Under the pieces are notes generated by a model. That model ran no database searches. It was not told where the DNA came from and saw nothing but the letters and a program-made list of their open reading frames with translations. The translations under genes and the position numbers were made by a program. A stretch of DNA of 64,000 nt from Mixia osmundae IAM 14324 (Eukaryota; Basidiomycota; Mixiomycetes; Mixiales; Mixiaceae). This document shows, in pieces, positions 1 through 11,494 of this stretch. The DNA is taken from NCBI RefSeq assembly GCF_000708205.1, contig NW_014575562.1:869616-933615 (forward strand), in the 5' to 3' direction. Position 1 is the first letter of the stretch. Every line of letters starts with the position of its first letter.

Positions 1-210
1 CCGTCCCCGGCGACTAGACGACGAGCTGATTCACAAGGGTAGGCTCGACTCTGCCTTCACACTGAAGTCAAAGAACGGACAAGTCAGTCATGGCCTGAAA
101 CTGAATGATATGCTAGAATTGACCTGCGATGACCACAGGATGACGGAGTGCCAACGACGCCCTCGTTCCCGCGCAGAACGCCGTTGCAAGCTCCGGGCAC
201 GGCAGGCACG

Positions 211-2889
211 ATGGATCGACTGCTCAGCGCAAGCCAGTCACACGCCCAGCACGAGTACGAGCCGGATAGCGACGGCGAAGAAGCTGACCTCGTCAGTGAG
301 CTTGCCTCAATGGTTACGCCTCAGACTGTGACGCATTCTGCGCACGCCTCTACGTCAAGCGACGGTCAGGACGTCTTTGCTCTGCCACGATCAACGTTGG
401 GCCATAAGAGAACCCGCTCTCGTACCGCACCACCCGAGGAAACCGCTTCACATCGTCTCACTGCATCTCATCGAGCTATACCAGGATCAGAAGCTCGCCC
501 ATCGCTGGAGACGATGGGCCGTTCCCACACGGATTGTCAGCTGAGCTCTGGTCATGTCCATTTGACACCAGGCGCATCAATGGCCACTCCTGTAGGCTCT
601 ACGCCACGTCACCTGCTGAAAGTACAAGTCAGCCAGATTGTCTTGACACTAGAAGCGTATGCTGATCATAGAATGCAGGCGTCCGAATCGGATATACCTA
701 GTCCGCTGATGGCCCAGATCAGACAGCTTAATGAGCAATCTTACAGTCCCCTTCGTCAAATGGGTGATCTGTCTTCGCCAGCCTCACGCACATTAGGCTC
801 GCATTACTCCTCACTGCACGGCAGTGCTCACAAGCGCACTGTTTCTCAGAACGAGCGCGAAGGCGCCTCATACCCCGGCGACCTGCTATCATCTTCGGCG
901 CGCATGGATCACTTACTCTCGCATTTCAATCAGGTAGATCGTCGACAAGCGACCTTCGAGCAGAGCTCACCAGGCGAGTCGTATGCTTCGACTCCTGTCA
1001 ATTGCGAGTCTTCGCCTGTTGTTGCGATGATCAGCCCCACAGATAAATCTAATAATATGCCGTCGCGCAAGGGCAAGGGCAGTAGGCGACCAGAATCGTA
1101 CGAGCAGAGCCTCGCTCCGCAGTCCTCGCAGACATCGCATTCATCGTACTCAATGTCGGCCAAGTCAAGTCCCGAGTCGTCCTACTCTGAGCATTTGCCG
1201 CCACCCAAGCGACAAAAGGGCGCGTCGAGCAAGGCGCAACAAATCGTCGTTTCGAGCGGCGACGCTCCGGCTGTTGCACGTGGTAATGAAGTCACCGGCG
1301 GTCGGTATGGCATCCCACGACAATGGCCCCAAGGCGAAGAACGCAAGCAGAAGCCAGTGTTTAGCTACGCAGCCTTGATCGGACAGGCCATCTTTTCGAC
1401 GCCGAATGCCAGGATGTCTCTTGCCGACATCTATAGCTGGATCATGAGCATCTACCCCTACTACAAGAAAGGCGATGCCGGCTGGCAAAATTCAATCCGA
1501 CACAATCTCAGTCTGAACGACTGCTTCGTCAAGACGGTCAGAGGCAAAGATCAGCCTGGCAAGGGCTGCCTATGGGGTATCGCTGCCGGCACCGAAGAGC
1601 AATTCATCGATGGAGGCTTCTTCAAGCGGGGCCCGCCCGTCATGAAAAGCGCTCGCCCCAAAGCACCGAAAGCGAGTCCTGCGCCGCTCGAGGTAGCAAT
1701 CGCAACAAATGCAGAACACAGCCAATGTGTCCCTGCCTTTGTTGCTAGCTCGTCGAGTCCTCAGCTGTCGCGCCCTTCGCCTGAGCTTTCGCGCAGCAGT
1801 GCAGATAAGCAAAACAAGCGCTCAAAGCAGCTCAAGTCTGGCGTGCTACCTACGCCTAGCTACGCCTCGCCGCCCGCATCTCTCGATCATACAGCCCGCA
1901 GATCAGAGCGTTACGCTGACGACGATGATAATGCCATGCGACAGAAGCGCGCTCGAGTCTTTGGTCGAACTCAAGCAGAGGCTATAAGCTCACCTGCCGT
2001 TGTCTCATCGCCGCCGTCCAATGTGCTCGGCCGGATGTCGTATCATCGTCACAGGCCATCCGTGGGCAACGATGCAGCCTCTCGCGTCTCACTGTTTCTG
2101 TCACCGCCAACGACGCCTGCTGATCTGCCAGCAGCCGATCAGGACTGTCCTACCGAGCACAAAGAACCCACCTCACCTCATCCGATGATGCTACCTGCGC
2201 ACGAGATTAAGCCGGGCCCACTAGCTCGCTCGAGCTACGCTCGAGCAACGTCGCCTTCAGAGTTGCCGATGCGTCTGCCGCCCGTTTCTCCGGTCGCAGT
2301 AAATACCCACTCGCCAGTTTCATCTGTTCGTGGCAGCACAATGATGAGTAATGGCTACCAGGCTTCTCCCGGCACCAACCATTATCGACAGCGTACCTCG
2401 TCGCTGCGAAGTCCAAAGCCTTCGTCTGCTCGATTCGCTAGCACAGGTTTCACGCCTCGCCTGCCTAGCATTGCAAGCCATATGGCAGAGAATGGCGGCT
2501 CGTCTCTTCGCACGCCACCTCGCCTAGGACGCTCGTCTTTCGCCAGTCCTGCAAAGAATCGCCTGCTGCAATCTCAGAAGAGCTCGGGACAGCTGCAAAG
2601 CATCACGTCCACACCAGCTGGGCTGGTCAAGGGATACTTTGCCACTCCCGATGTCGCGGGAGTTAGTGCAGCCGCAATGGGCGAATGCGGGCCCAATGCA
2701 TACGCTCACGATCCTTACGACTACGGCGGTCAGATCGAATGCGAATTAGAGCGATTCGGCGCGATCACTCAAGCCAGCGGGCACCAAGGCCACTCGCGAT
2801 CGGACTCGCTGAGCCGGCCGATCTACTTTCCATCGCCGTCGCAAACGACACCTAGACTTCAGTCCCATGCGAGCTTCTCGCCATGGTAG
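211..2889 (+). CDS. Forkhead-domain transcription factor
   Basis: One open frame of 892 codons. The frame is open from 133, but the codon at 148 is GTG; the first ATG is at 211, so I start there (an upstream spliced exon is possible). A forkhead winged-helix domain lies at about residues 381-478: it begins KPVFSYAALIGQAI, has the recognition-helix motif WQNSIRHNLSLNDCF and ends in a W2-like GKGCLWGI segment. The domain binds DNA in the nucleus; fungal relatives drive cell-cycle or developmental gene sets. No FHA domain is visible, unlike yeast Fkh1/2, so it is nearer the Sep1/Hcm1 type, but that is inference. The flanks are long, Ser/Pro-rich and probably disordered, with many SP/TP sites that cyclin-dependent kinases could use. 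No intron seen. The family call is firm; the orthologue is not. Confidence 0.93.
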   Translation: MDRLLSASQSHAQHEYEPDSDGEEADLVSELASMVTPQTVTHSAHASTSSDGQDVFALPRSTLGHKRTRSRTAPPEETASHRLTASHRAIPGSEARPSLETMGRSHTDCQLSSGHVHLTPGASMATPVGSTPRHLLKVQVSQIVLTLEAYADHRMQASESDIPSPLMAQIRQLNEQSYSPLRQMGDLSSPASRTLGSHYSSLHGSAHKRTVSQNEREGASYPGDLLSSSARMDHLLSHFNQVDRRQATFEQSSPGESYASTPVNCESSPVVAMISPTDKSNNMPSRKGKGSRRPESYEQSLAPQSSQTSHSSYSMSAKSSPESSYSEHLPPPKRQKGASSKAQQIVVSSGDAPAVARGNEVTGGRYGIPRQWPQGEERKQKPVFSYAALIGQAIFSTPNARMSLADIYSWIMSIYPYYKKGDAGWQNSIRHNLSLNDCFVKTVRGKDQPGKGCLWGIAAGTEEQFIDGGFFKRGPPVMKSARPKAPKASPAPLEVAIATNAEHSQCVPAFVASSSSPQLSRPSPELSRSSADKQNKRSKQLKSGVLPTPSYASPPASLDHTARRSERYADDDDNAMRQKRARVFGRTQAEAISSPAVVSSPPSNVLGRMSYHRHRPSVGNDAASRVSLFLSPPTTPADLPAADQDCPTEHKEPTSPHPMMLPAHEIKPGPLARSSYARATSPSELPMRLPPVSPVAVNTHSPVSSVRGSTMMSNGYQASPGTNHYRQRTSSLRSPKPSSARFASTGFTPRLPSIASHMAENGGSSLRTPPRLGRSSFASPAKNRLLQSQKSSGQLQSITSTPAGLVKGYFATPDVAGVSAAAMGECGPNAYAHDPYDYGGQIECELERFGAITQASGHQGHSRSDSLSRPIYFPSPSQTTPRLQSHASFSPW

Positions 2890-3106
2890 ATTTCTATTCA
2901 CGAACGTGTATTCCTGTGTTGTGTCAAGGATGTATCGGATCGTCTGTAGCACTCAATGGAAGCCGTTGAGCCCATTTTGATGAATTAGTCTGATAGGACC
3001 CGCGCAGTATCGCCCTCCGGTGACACCGTCGACTGCAACACCAGCTGTCGTATCAATGCTATGCATTTGCACGATAGAGCGCTCGTCTGCCCTCTCCCTC
3101 TATGTC

Positions 3107-3882
3107 TTATGACTGGACCATGGAGCGCTTCTTCTCCGAGGTTGCACTATACAACGAGGCTGATTAGCAGAGATTCGGCGGAGACAAGAGCGCAAACTGA
3201 CCCGGTGAATGGATCCATCTTTTGCTCGACAGCACGGTCTGTCGCAGCTTCTTGCCATTCCTTCGTCATCGTCTTGACAGGTGCAGGCGCTGTTGGTTTC
3301 AGGCTATCAGACATAGTCGCGATGCCGCTTCAAGCAAGCTCACCTCGTGATCGGACGAGCCAGAAGACGGATACAGCGGCAGCGATGGTGACCACGACGC
3401 TGACGAAGATCTTTGCACCCGCTCCAGGAGCATCTACGGGCGCTCTGGGTCCATGGGGGCCGAACGCGACATAGTAGACTGTACGTCATTCAGGCGGCCA
3501 TCAGCGCCAGTCCGAGCGGCTCATCACTCTGTCGACTGACTGGCTTTCTTCTGCTCGAGCGAGAGCTCCTTCCAGTCTTTCCTTTGAAGTTCCTCGAGAT
3601 GTGATGAGAGTCCCTTTTGCTCAGTGGGCGTCAAGCCGGCCCATGAGGCCTCGATCTGCCACGTCAATCACCGTGATCAGCTTTTGGGGTCTCTCTGTAG
3701 CTGTCAGTGGCAGCTCTGCGTACATTGCCGAGCTTCGGTAGGTCGGCCGCCGTCTGCGGAGCTGCAAAGTTATTGGCAGATGTCGTGGCTGCCGCTGTGG
3801 CATATCCGGACCGCAACTGAGCACTCAGCGTAGCCGTGGGTCGCAATAGGCCGACTTGACGCTGCAGCGCACGTGCAAGCAT
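3107..3882 (-). CDS. cox5: Cytochrome c oxidase subunit Cox5 (subunit IV family)
   Basis: Five exons on the minus strand: 3882-3724, 3655-3541, 3478-3344, 3289-3202, 3146-3107; 178 residues. All junctions keep phase, and introns are 54-68 bases. The N-terminus (MLARALQRQVGLLRPTATL) is basic and Ser/Ala-rich, a typical mitochondrial presequence. The mature part has the family signatures IEASWAGLTP, LQRKDWKELSLEQKKA, YYVAFGPHGPRAP and one membrane span (about FVSVVVTIAAAVSVFW), then a matrix- or intermembrane-facing tail with TKEWQEAATDRAVEQKMDP. It is a nuclear-encoded structural and regulatory subunit of respiratory complex IV in the inner membrane. The acceptor of the third intron (AG at 3291-3290) was chosen over a nearer AG because only it keeps frame. 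Confidence 0.93.
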
Positions 3883-4386
3883 CTTGCTTCCGTCTGTAGC
3901 TCTAGCTCGTCTTGTTGGAAGGCGGCCTGCCTCGCCTGGTTTTCAAGATTTTATCAACTTCGGCTCGAACCGCCGGGAAAATCAGTCTCACGACGCGCTT
4001 GGAGGCGCGAGGCCCAGTCGTGCTGTATGCTCATGCATTTATGCCACTCTCGCGCAATGTAGACATGCGATCAGCGGTCTTGAGGGTCACGATGTTATGG
4101 CAGCAGTACATATCATCTTTTGAGATAGTAAAGCTCTAGTAAAGGTCAGTGCAGCTGTTCAGCTCAACAACTATAAATGCTTTCTGCCCGTGCTATTGCT
4201 CTAGGCCCTCGCAGCATGCTGTATTCAGTTCCCTGACTTGAAATGTATCTTACTGCCCTTGTTTGCATTCCAGTCACCAGTATAAACCATGCTGGCCATG
4301 TGCAAGCCGCTTGATATCAACTGATCACCGACGCTTAGCAACCAACATTATCCGAGACGCACACAACATATTACACTAAGAGGTGA
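3883..4386. other. Intergenic: cox5 promoter and mgm1 3' end
   Basis: No gene seen in these 504 bases. It lies upstream of cox5 and downstream of mgm1, both on the minus strand, so it should hold the cox5 promoter and mgm1 3' UTR. Short open frames here have no family features. Confidence 0.6.
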
Positions 4387-7348
4387 TCATTTCGAAAAGT
4401 AGCCAAGCAAGCCCTTCCGCTGGGCAGTATGTCGACCGGGATGTCCGGGACCCAGTCTGTCTTGTTGCAGACGAGTCAAGCTTTCGAGCTTGTCGTGCAC
4501 GAGCTCGAGCTTCTCTTTGCGATCCTGCAGATCAAGATGGCGCTTGATCGCAGGATTCTCGCGAGCAAATTGCAGAATATCGTTGCGATCCAGATCGTTG
4601 CCCAGCCGCGTGTCGATGTCACGCGGAAATTGATAGAAGAACTCTGCTAACAATTCGATGTTCACGAACTGAACGGCAGTGTACGCCAGCTTGTCGGACA
4701 CGACGTTAAGGAATGCTTCTGGGCAAAAGGATTTCGCGTCTGGACCCGACTTGCACCGCGCCGATTTGAGCACATTAGCGCGTAGCTTGAGCATCTGCAA
4801 TCTGTCGCTCAGGAATAGCGCCTCACGCGCTGCGTCGCAGAGTCAGTTCGCGCGGCACTTTTATGAATGGACATACCTTTCCCGACCAAGGCTGGATTGT
4901 AAACTTCTCGCGTGGGATCGCTGAGGTCCTCAGCACTGAGATCCTCGATCGAAGTCCCGTCGGCTGCCGCATTTCGAGCCGCTAAGCGACGGGCGGAACG
5001 CCTGCGCTCTCGGTCTTCCAGCATTCTGACGTATTCGACAGCGCCCTTGAGTCTTCTGCCGCCAACAGTATGCCTGATACCGTCCAGGAAGTTCTGGCAC
5101 ATCTCTTGCTCGCGTTCGACCAGCGCAAGAGATCGCTGGCGTCCTTCTTCCCACTCTTTCGATTCGACATCGACTTCATACTTGTATGGTTTCACGCAAT
5201 TCTCCACTTGATCGGCAGTGAGCGTGTAACGATCTCGCAGAATGGCATCTGCAAAGCCGGCCACTCGCTCCGCTGCATCGGGATGATAGTTGAGCGGCTC
5301 CTCGGTCATCAGCAAGTTGATCCGCGACCGGATCGTATCGACAACCAGCTGTGTCGAAATGCGACCTACGCCAGACTTCGTCAAGCCAGAGGAGGCTGCC
5401 TCAAGCTTATACAGCCAATGCGGATCGAGGTCTTCCGGCTTGAGCTTGCGGTCGCCTGCCAGCTTCACAAGCTCCTGCGTCTTTGCATCGGACCAGTAGA
5501 CTTGTGCGCACACTTCCATCACGCGATCATCCAGAGCCTGCTTGAGCATCTTGCGCACTTGCTGCTTGTCAAGACTCTTGGCAAGGTCGCCAATGCGCAG
5601 CTTGAGCTTGTCCATCACTTCTGCCACGTATGACTCCGCAGAGATGGAGCGGTCATTATATTGCACTTTAAATTGATAGCTAGCTTCTTCGAGCTCGACA
5701 GCGACCGCTTCGGCGATGCCGTGCAGAGAATTGCCCATAGATTCTTCGAGGACTTGCATCAGTCTCCGTCGCAGGTTATCTGTGCCAACCAGCATTCCTG
5801 GCTGACTGAAGTATTGTCGGTTCTGTCCAAAGAAGCTATCTTCTTGTCGGACGACAGTACCTGTGAGATCAACATCGGAGCGTCTGACGACCGAGCGACC
5901 TTCGCGTTGCTTTGCCGCTGCTTTGCAAACGACGCCGACATAGCCAAGCGCGAGCGGATACCGTTCGTTTGACAATACTTGCGAGCCGATCTCTGGTGCG
6001 ACTAGATCCATCTTGGTGACGACGCCAATGGTGCGCATGCCCAATGGATCGACTCGACGACTAGCACGCAGGGCCGGACTGTTCGCCAAATCGACGTCCG
6101 CAGCACAGACTGCGAGAATGATGTTTGGCGCTCGAATGTATTTATCACAGAGCTTTGCAATCTTGTCCTTCAGTTCTTCAGGCTGATCAAGTGAGGCAAT
6201 CTGAACATAGCCCGGCAGGTCGACCATGGTAAGATCAGGGAGACGTGGCCCGTAGATGCGCAACTCGATGGGCTTGTCGGAAACGGCTTCTGCTTCAGGC
6301 ACGGACAGATTGGCATCTGTCAGGATCTGCTGGACATGGGCAAAGTCGGTGAGGTGACTGGTGCCCATGGCAGGGAACTCGGCATATGTGTCGGGCTGTG
6401 CGTTGTTAGCAGTCGCCGGTGTGTGGATGAGAGTGAGCTCGATCGGCCTGCGTGTGACCATGTTGTTACCCTTGGGCAGAAATTCGCGGCCAACGATCGC
6501 TTCGAGCACGGATGACTTGCCGCTGCTCTGGCTACCGATGACGACGATACTGGGCAGCTGCAGTGACTCTCCGTGATCTATGCTGAGCAATATGGTGCGG
6601 ATCTCGATCAGCTTGCGGGTCAATAGCATGAGATCGGCTGAGCTGTCCGACGCGCTCTCGCTCGAATCGGCATCGAGAACGAGCGGCATTGTTGATGCAA
6701 GCCCGAGAGATACTCCTGCGAGCGTGGGACCGGAGAGCGGATCCTCTGGATCGCCATCGGGATCAGATGACGAGCCTTCCGAGCCATCACCTTCGCGCCA
6801 CTTGCGGAAAGCCTCCGCTCGAGCGCTCGCAAAGCTATTGAGACCTTCGATGCCACCTTGTGCAAAAGATGTGAGGGATTCTTTGGCATCACTTGCTCTC
6901 AGGGCGACCTCCCCATACGCGTTGCTGGCCGCCTCTAGGGTATTGTTGTAGAGCTCACTGGTAGCAGTACGAAAGCCTATAAACGCGTCAGACTCATGAA
7001 ATAGGGCTCTCCGGCCTGCTGACCTTCTATTTTGTAGTTTGCATACGCACCGACGCCCGCTGCACCGCCCACGGCCACGCTGGCTCTGACTCCCAGCTTG
7101 ATGAACGCTTTAGGCACGGCAGAAAAAGAGGCATGACGGGCGCCGGTAGCCATGAGTGACATTGTGACCTGTCTGGGCAGATGTCGTGAGGGTGCTACGG
7201 AGGATGCGAGCAAGGTCGAGCGTGTCTGCAACCTGCTAGCGAGGTGATAATGATGTATCGGCGTTCTTTGGCTTGACGAGTCGAGCTGAGATATGATATG
7301 GCGTCTCGCGATGGCTGTACGCCGCGAGACTGACAGGAGCGAGCTCAT
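4387..7348 (-). CDS. MGM1: Mitochondrial dynamin-like GTPase Mgm1
   Basis: Three exons: 7348-7024, 6976-4877, 4829-4387; 955 residues, close to the usual Mgm1/OPA1 length. Exon 1 gives a Ser/Arg-rich mitochondrial presequence and then a membrane anchor ([19 protein letters not shown]). The GTPase domain follows at about residue 240, with P-loop GSQSSGKSS, switch threonine in [17 protein letters not shown] in [10 protein letters not shown] and TKMD in GVVTKMDLV. The middle and effector (GED) parts continue to the end; the last exon resumes in phase with [15 protein letters not shown]. Mgm1 fuses mitochondrial inner membranes and shapes cristae; long and short forms normally arise by rhomboid cleavage after the first anchor. 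The start at 7348 is the first ATG of the presequence. The gene stands head-to-head with the gene at 7591, 242 bases apart. Confidence 0.95.
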
Positions 7349-7590
7349 CTCTGCGCTATCTTGTGCTGATCACGCTCTTAACGGACTGACATGCCGCAGA
7401 GCGAGCGGCCGATTCGATGACGCGGTGGTAGTCGCGCCAACTTCGACAACAAAACTTTGAGCGACGCCCAGCTTGTCCTCGACGGGTTCGCTGCTCGTCA
7501 TGATCTAGCCGACTTGCCTCATCTCTCCTCGCATCGCTCAGAACTATCAACACTACGTCAGACTTGTCCTCACAGCGGTCGTCAGGCGTC

Positions 7591-8148
7591 ATGTCGGCAG
7601 CAACACGCAAAGCAAAAGCGGGAGCCCAGGCCAAAGCGAAAGCCAAACTAAAAGCCCAACATTTAGAAGCACAGACAGCCGACGACAGCCCGGACGAGGA
7701 GCTCTTGTTCGGCGAATCAGAGCGAATCAACCTCCTCGGCGCGCTCGCGACGCTCGTTTTGCCCGACTTCAAGGATGCAGACCCGGACCGCCGAGTGCCG
7801 TTCATGTTCGACGCAGACGAGTTTGTTCGCTTCAAAGAGCGATATCACATCGACGACTTGCCTTGCTCTCACGTCAGAGCGCATTTCGATGCGCGTGTGG
7901 CCGTTTGCAGCAAGCTCTTGCTCTTCATCCACCTCGGCGTCATGCGACAGGCCGAGATCGAGTATCAGCATGATCGTGGTCATCGTGCGATATCCCTGCG
8001 AGACATTGCAAGTACGATCATCAGACAAGCAGGTTTGCTCGTCGAAGCGCGTCCGTCTCCTTTCGACAACCTGGGGGCTTGGCTGAAAACAGGAAGTAGG
8101 CATCACGCTATACGCCAACAAATACCAGGAGAGTCTGTACCAGCGTGA
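7591..8148 (+). CDS. Unrecognised protein, paralogue of the gene at 8710-9646
   Basis: I do not recognise this family. The frame opens upstream with a TTG, and the first ATG is at 7591; 185 residues are read to the stop. The first 25 residues are Ala/Lys-rich (KAKAGAQAKAKAKLKAQ), then comes an acidic stretch and a folded-looking part with FVRFKERYHIDDLP, VRAHFDARVAV and RAISLRDIASTIIRQAG. The second half aligns over about 85 residues with the minus-strand gene at 8710-9646 at roughly 30 percent identity by eye (shared pattern F..RY....LP.S.V..HF.ARVA, then R.IS.R and IR.AG). The last part after about residue 165 may be intron read-through, since a GTGAGC donor-like site lies at the stop. No enzyme motif or membrane span is visible. 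Confidence 0.6.
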   Translation: MSAATRKAKAGAQAKAKAKLKAQHLEAQTADDSPDEELLFGESERINLLGALATLVLPDFKDADPDRRVPFMFDADEFVRFKERYHIDDLPCSHVRAHFDARVAVCSKLLLFIHLGVMRQAEIEYQHDRGHRAISLRDIASTIIRQAGLLVEARPSPFDNLGAWLKTGSRHHAIRQQIPGESVPA

Positions 8149-8709
8149 GCAAAGTCAGCATCATGTTCGTGGTGTCAAATTTCAGCTGACGGTCCGTCTC
8201 AGTCTTTATCGTCAGCTTGACTGTCGTAGTCTGCAAATGCTGCAATAGCGGACCAGCCATCCTGGGTGCAATGACCGTTCGAGCCTTTCGTGATGCTCAG
8301 ATCGTCAAACGTGCGGACATCATTGCTCTCGGACAATCTGATTTGGCCATCAATACGTGCGGACCGGAGGAATTTGCCGTGGAACATTCGTTAGAGACGC
8401 ATGGGAAGCAGCTCGTCGTGGCAATCATTGCCGAGGTGGAGGATCAGGCGGGCAGAGTGCCATTCTTGCGCACTCGGCGAATCTCGCGTCATCGTCATCC
8501 AGCTATGGCAAATGACGGGCTCAACGTATAATCAGCCAGGAGAGTCTCGACTGAACGGAAGTACGGATGTTGTCGTATGACAAGGCATAAATTTGGTCAT
8601 CCTTTGGCTGCAGAAATAGCAACAACAACATTTCCGATGAGTCGCAGTCTGCGGCATTTTGGGGTCAGCGCTGATCCGGTGAGTGTTCGTGGGACCAACC
8701 CAAACGACT
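8149..8709. other. Gap between the two paralogues, no gene assigned
   Basis: Both strands carry an open frame that looks protein-like but matches nothing I know: plus 8217-8531 (contains EEFAVEHSLETHGKQLVVA) and minus 8199-8387 (contains DVRTFDDLSITKG and an acidic end). They could be last exons of the flanking genes or a small separate gene. I could not join either to a neighbour in phase with confidence. Confidence 0.35.
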
Positions 8710-9646
8710 TCATCTTGGCTTCCTAGACTTGATCTCCTCTGTCGGCTCCGTCCAGTGCGCATCCAACAGGTCGAGAATAGCCTCGTGTATAGCCTGTTTG
8801 GCAGTGTTGTCCGAAATATCACTGAAAGCAGCCGAGATATTGGCAGCCATCATGGGATCGTTGTTGTCCATGGCGTCCAGCGCGGCCGGTGTCAGTGTAG
8901 CAGCTGTGACGACAGCATTGGCGATCATAGAGCGCAGGATGGGCTTGCTCGGATCGATCAAGCTTCGTATACAACGCGATTCGCGGTCATATGCTGTCTC
9001 GTTTGGTGCCGATGTGAGCTGTATCCGAGCAGCGATGAATGTCCCCGCTGATCTGATGGCGCGCATCTCCACATGGCGGATCGATATTGGCCGCACGGCC
9101 GTGTGCTCGAGTCGATTGAGCACGCCCGCACTGATGCTGCTAAGGAGCTCGTCTGACAGGGCTACTCGCGCATTGAAATGTACAGCCACACGTGACGAGG
9201 GTAAGCTGCTCAGCGGATATCTCTTTTCGAATCTCGGCTTAGGCGTGTGCGTCCATGAGGAAAGGAGCATAGCTCTTTGCGCCTGCAGTCTTGAGATCCG
9301 GTGAGACGAAACACAGGTATGATGCGCGAGCCAAGCTTGAATTTGCGACGAGCTGTGCGAAAGCTGCCGCAGCAGCTTCGAGCTGACTTAACTCGTTCCC
9401 TGTCGCTGTACTGAGCGGATATTGATCGCGCGCAGACCTGGGCTGAGCACACGAGGAGGGAGCATGAGGAGATTCTTTGGGTGGCTTCTGTGGTAGCTTC
9501 AAGGAAGGGTTACGGTCAAGCTTGTCCTCTTCTCGCTCTGCATGCGCACGAGGGGCCATGAGGCGAGCAAATCTGCCGGCAGCCGTACAGACGATGATCA
9601 CGGCGAGGAAGACTGTGCCGATATCGTAGAACGACGACAAGGGCAT
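8710..9646 (-). CDS. Unrecognised membrane-anchored paralogue with a frame change
   Basis: The first ATG in the 5' frame is at 9646 (the frame itself opens with a GTG at 9727). The N-terminus carries a likely single membrane anchor (DIGTVFLAVIIVCTAAG), then a basic/Pro-rich linker. The 5' frame stops at 9239, while similarity to the gene at 7591 continues in a second frame from about 9240 to the stop at 8710. In the 5' frame SPDLKTAG and APFLMDA match PDFKDAD and VPFMFDA; in the second frame RFEKRYPLSSLP matches RFKERYHIDDLP. The spacing differs by one base. So this is a one-base frameshift (decay or assembly error), programmed +1 slippage near GCC-TAA, or a missed intron; a 69-base GT..AG intron over about 9350-9282 would join the frames but would remove the matching residues. 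The family is unknown. The gene is head-to-head with gpi16. Confidence 0.5.
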
Positions 9647-9768
9647 CTGCCGAGCTGATGAAGTAAGGCTCGCCAAAGAGAGCACGGACACTTGGGGAGA
9701 CTTTGCGCTTGCGGGAATTGGCTGCACGCGAGGCGCGACACTACCAGCGAGCTCGCCGCTTGGCCGGC

Positions 9769-11468
9769 ATGCACAAGCGCTGGCTCTCCTACATCACACT
9801 CGCAGTAGCTCCTGTATGCTTGGCGAGCGTCAACAGCGAGCACTTCGCAGAGAGACTGGATCTCGCCTCGCTCCCCGACGGACGATTGTCTGCAGCGTTC
9901 ACATTCCGCTTTCTCGGCCCTTTGAAGCATTTCCACAGGGGCAGAACTTCGCCCGATGGTCATACGAGACTGTACACATCCGAGCGTATCCCGCGTCAGC
10001 TCGCCAGCATCATTCGCGCCTTTGGTGTCCGCGAGCTTCATCTGTCACTCACAGCAGGCAGCTGGGATCAGTCAGCTTGGGGCTTGCCTCACTCGCCTCA
10101 CGCATTTGAGGGCAGCAGACTCAGCCGATCGCCAATCGCTCATGCTAGTGCAAGCGGCGCCGAGCTTTGGGCATGGCTCGACAGCTCAGATGCGAATCAA
10201 TGGACTGGCTTGACAAATTCGTTGGCTGGACTCTTCTGCGCCTCCTTGAACAGGCTAGACCTTACACGTACAACATCTCCCGTGCTTCAGTACGGTCGCG
10301 AGAGTTCTGACGCCGTCAGGAGTGAGCAGAGACACGCATCAAGGCGGGTTCGACTGATTCGCGCTTTGCAGACGCGACCTTATATCACGGCATGTTGCCA
10401 CTCGAACATCCCTGCACAGAGAACCTGACACCGTTTATCTCGCTTCTGCCATGCAAGGCGCAAGCTGGTCTGGCGAGCTTGCTCAATCCCCATCGTCTTT
10501 TCGATGCCGACTATCAGAACCTTGCGATAGATATCTTGACGCATGCGGACGAGATCGAGATCGTCATGCAAGCCAAAAGTGTCCTCAACCCAATCAGACT
10601 AGATAGAGCCAAGGGCGGGCCTGGCAAGCGCGATTGGTCATTCGAGCACTGCCTCGAGCGGGAGCTCAAGCGATCTTGCCCCGCTGCTAGCGAGAGCTTC
10701 ATCACGATTGTTCAGCCCACGTCGACGCATAGCCTGGTACCCGATGGCTTTGAGTTTGTCGCCGAAAAGCTGCTTTCGATGAGCGTTTCCAACGTTACAT
10801 CACCGCTGGACGTCTCGATGCGCTGGCCTCAGGAGGGTCAGTTTGTACCCGAGCAGCAGTACGCCCCTGCGCCGATAACGGTCAAGCGCGTTCTGCTGGG
10901 AAAAGGGCAAGAGCGTGGACAGATAGGCGTAGACATCGCCAATCATCTGGAGCAACAGATAGACGTAGGCTACAATGAAGAGCTTCCTTGGTGGATGACA
11001 ATCTACCTGCACACGCTCAAGATCGAGCAGCTTACGCTGGATCTCCAGTCGGTACAGCTACTGCCAGGACCAGCAAGTCACGCGCTGCGCTACGTGCCAG
11101 CAAATGTCCGAGGAAGACCTGCTCTAATTGAAGCCAAGTTGACGCTGCCTGCGCGATCGGTAGTGCGCGTGCTACTGAACTACGAGGCGGCCTATCTACG
11201 CTACACAGAGTATCCATCAGATGCACATCGTGGCTTCGATATACCTGCAGCAGCTGTGTTCCTGCCAGAGGGACCCATGACCGGCTCGCGACGAATCTAC
11301 TCAAGTTCTGCGCTTTTGTCGATGCCGACGCCAGATTTCTCGATGCCCTACAATGTCATTATACTCACTTCGACCTGCATCGCACTTTTCTTTGGCTCGA
11401 TATTCAATCTGATGACGAGAGAGCTCTTTGCGATACAGCGTGTGGGCATTAGCACAAAAGCAGAGTGA
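9769..11468 (+). CDS. GPI16: GPI transamidase subunit Gpi16 (PIG-T)
   Basis: Two exons, 9769-10321 and 10372-11468; 549 residues, about the family length. An upstream TTG (9703) opens the frame, but the ATG at 9769 starts a good signal peptide (LSYITLAVAPVCLASV). Family blocks are clear: ERLDLASLPDG, FTFRFLG, LFCASLNRLDLTRTTSPV, then after the intron LYHGMLPLEHPCTENLTP and LLPCKAQAGLASLL. A C-terminal membrane span (NVIILTSTCIALFFGSIFNL) leaves a short tail. Gpi16 sits in the ER membrane in the complex that cuts the C-terminal signal from a precursor and attaches the GPI anchor; it is linked to the catalytic Gpi8 by a disulfide. The neighbour on the other strand, 26 bases after the stop, is gup1, which acts later on the same anchors. 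Confidence 0.95.
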
Positions 11469-11494
11469 TCACAACAACATCCTTCGTAGTTTCG

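Noticed and set aside
148-210. Start of the forkhead gene at 148
   Set aside because: The codon is GTG; the first ATG in frame is at 211.
3061-3474. Plus-strand 137-residue open frame
   Set aside because: It is the antisense shadow of cox5 exons 3-5, whose protein matches a known family.
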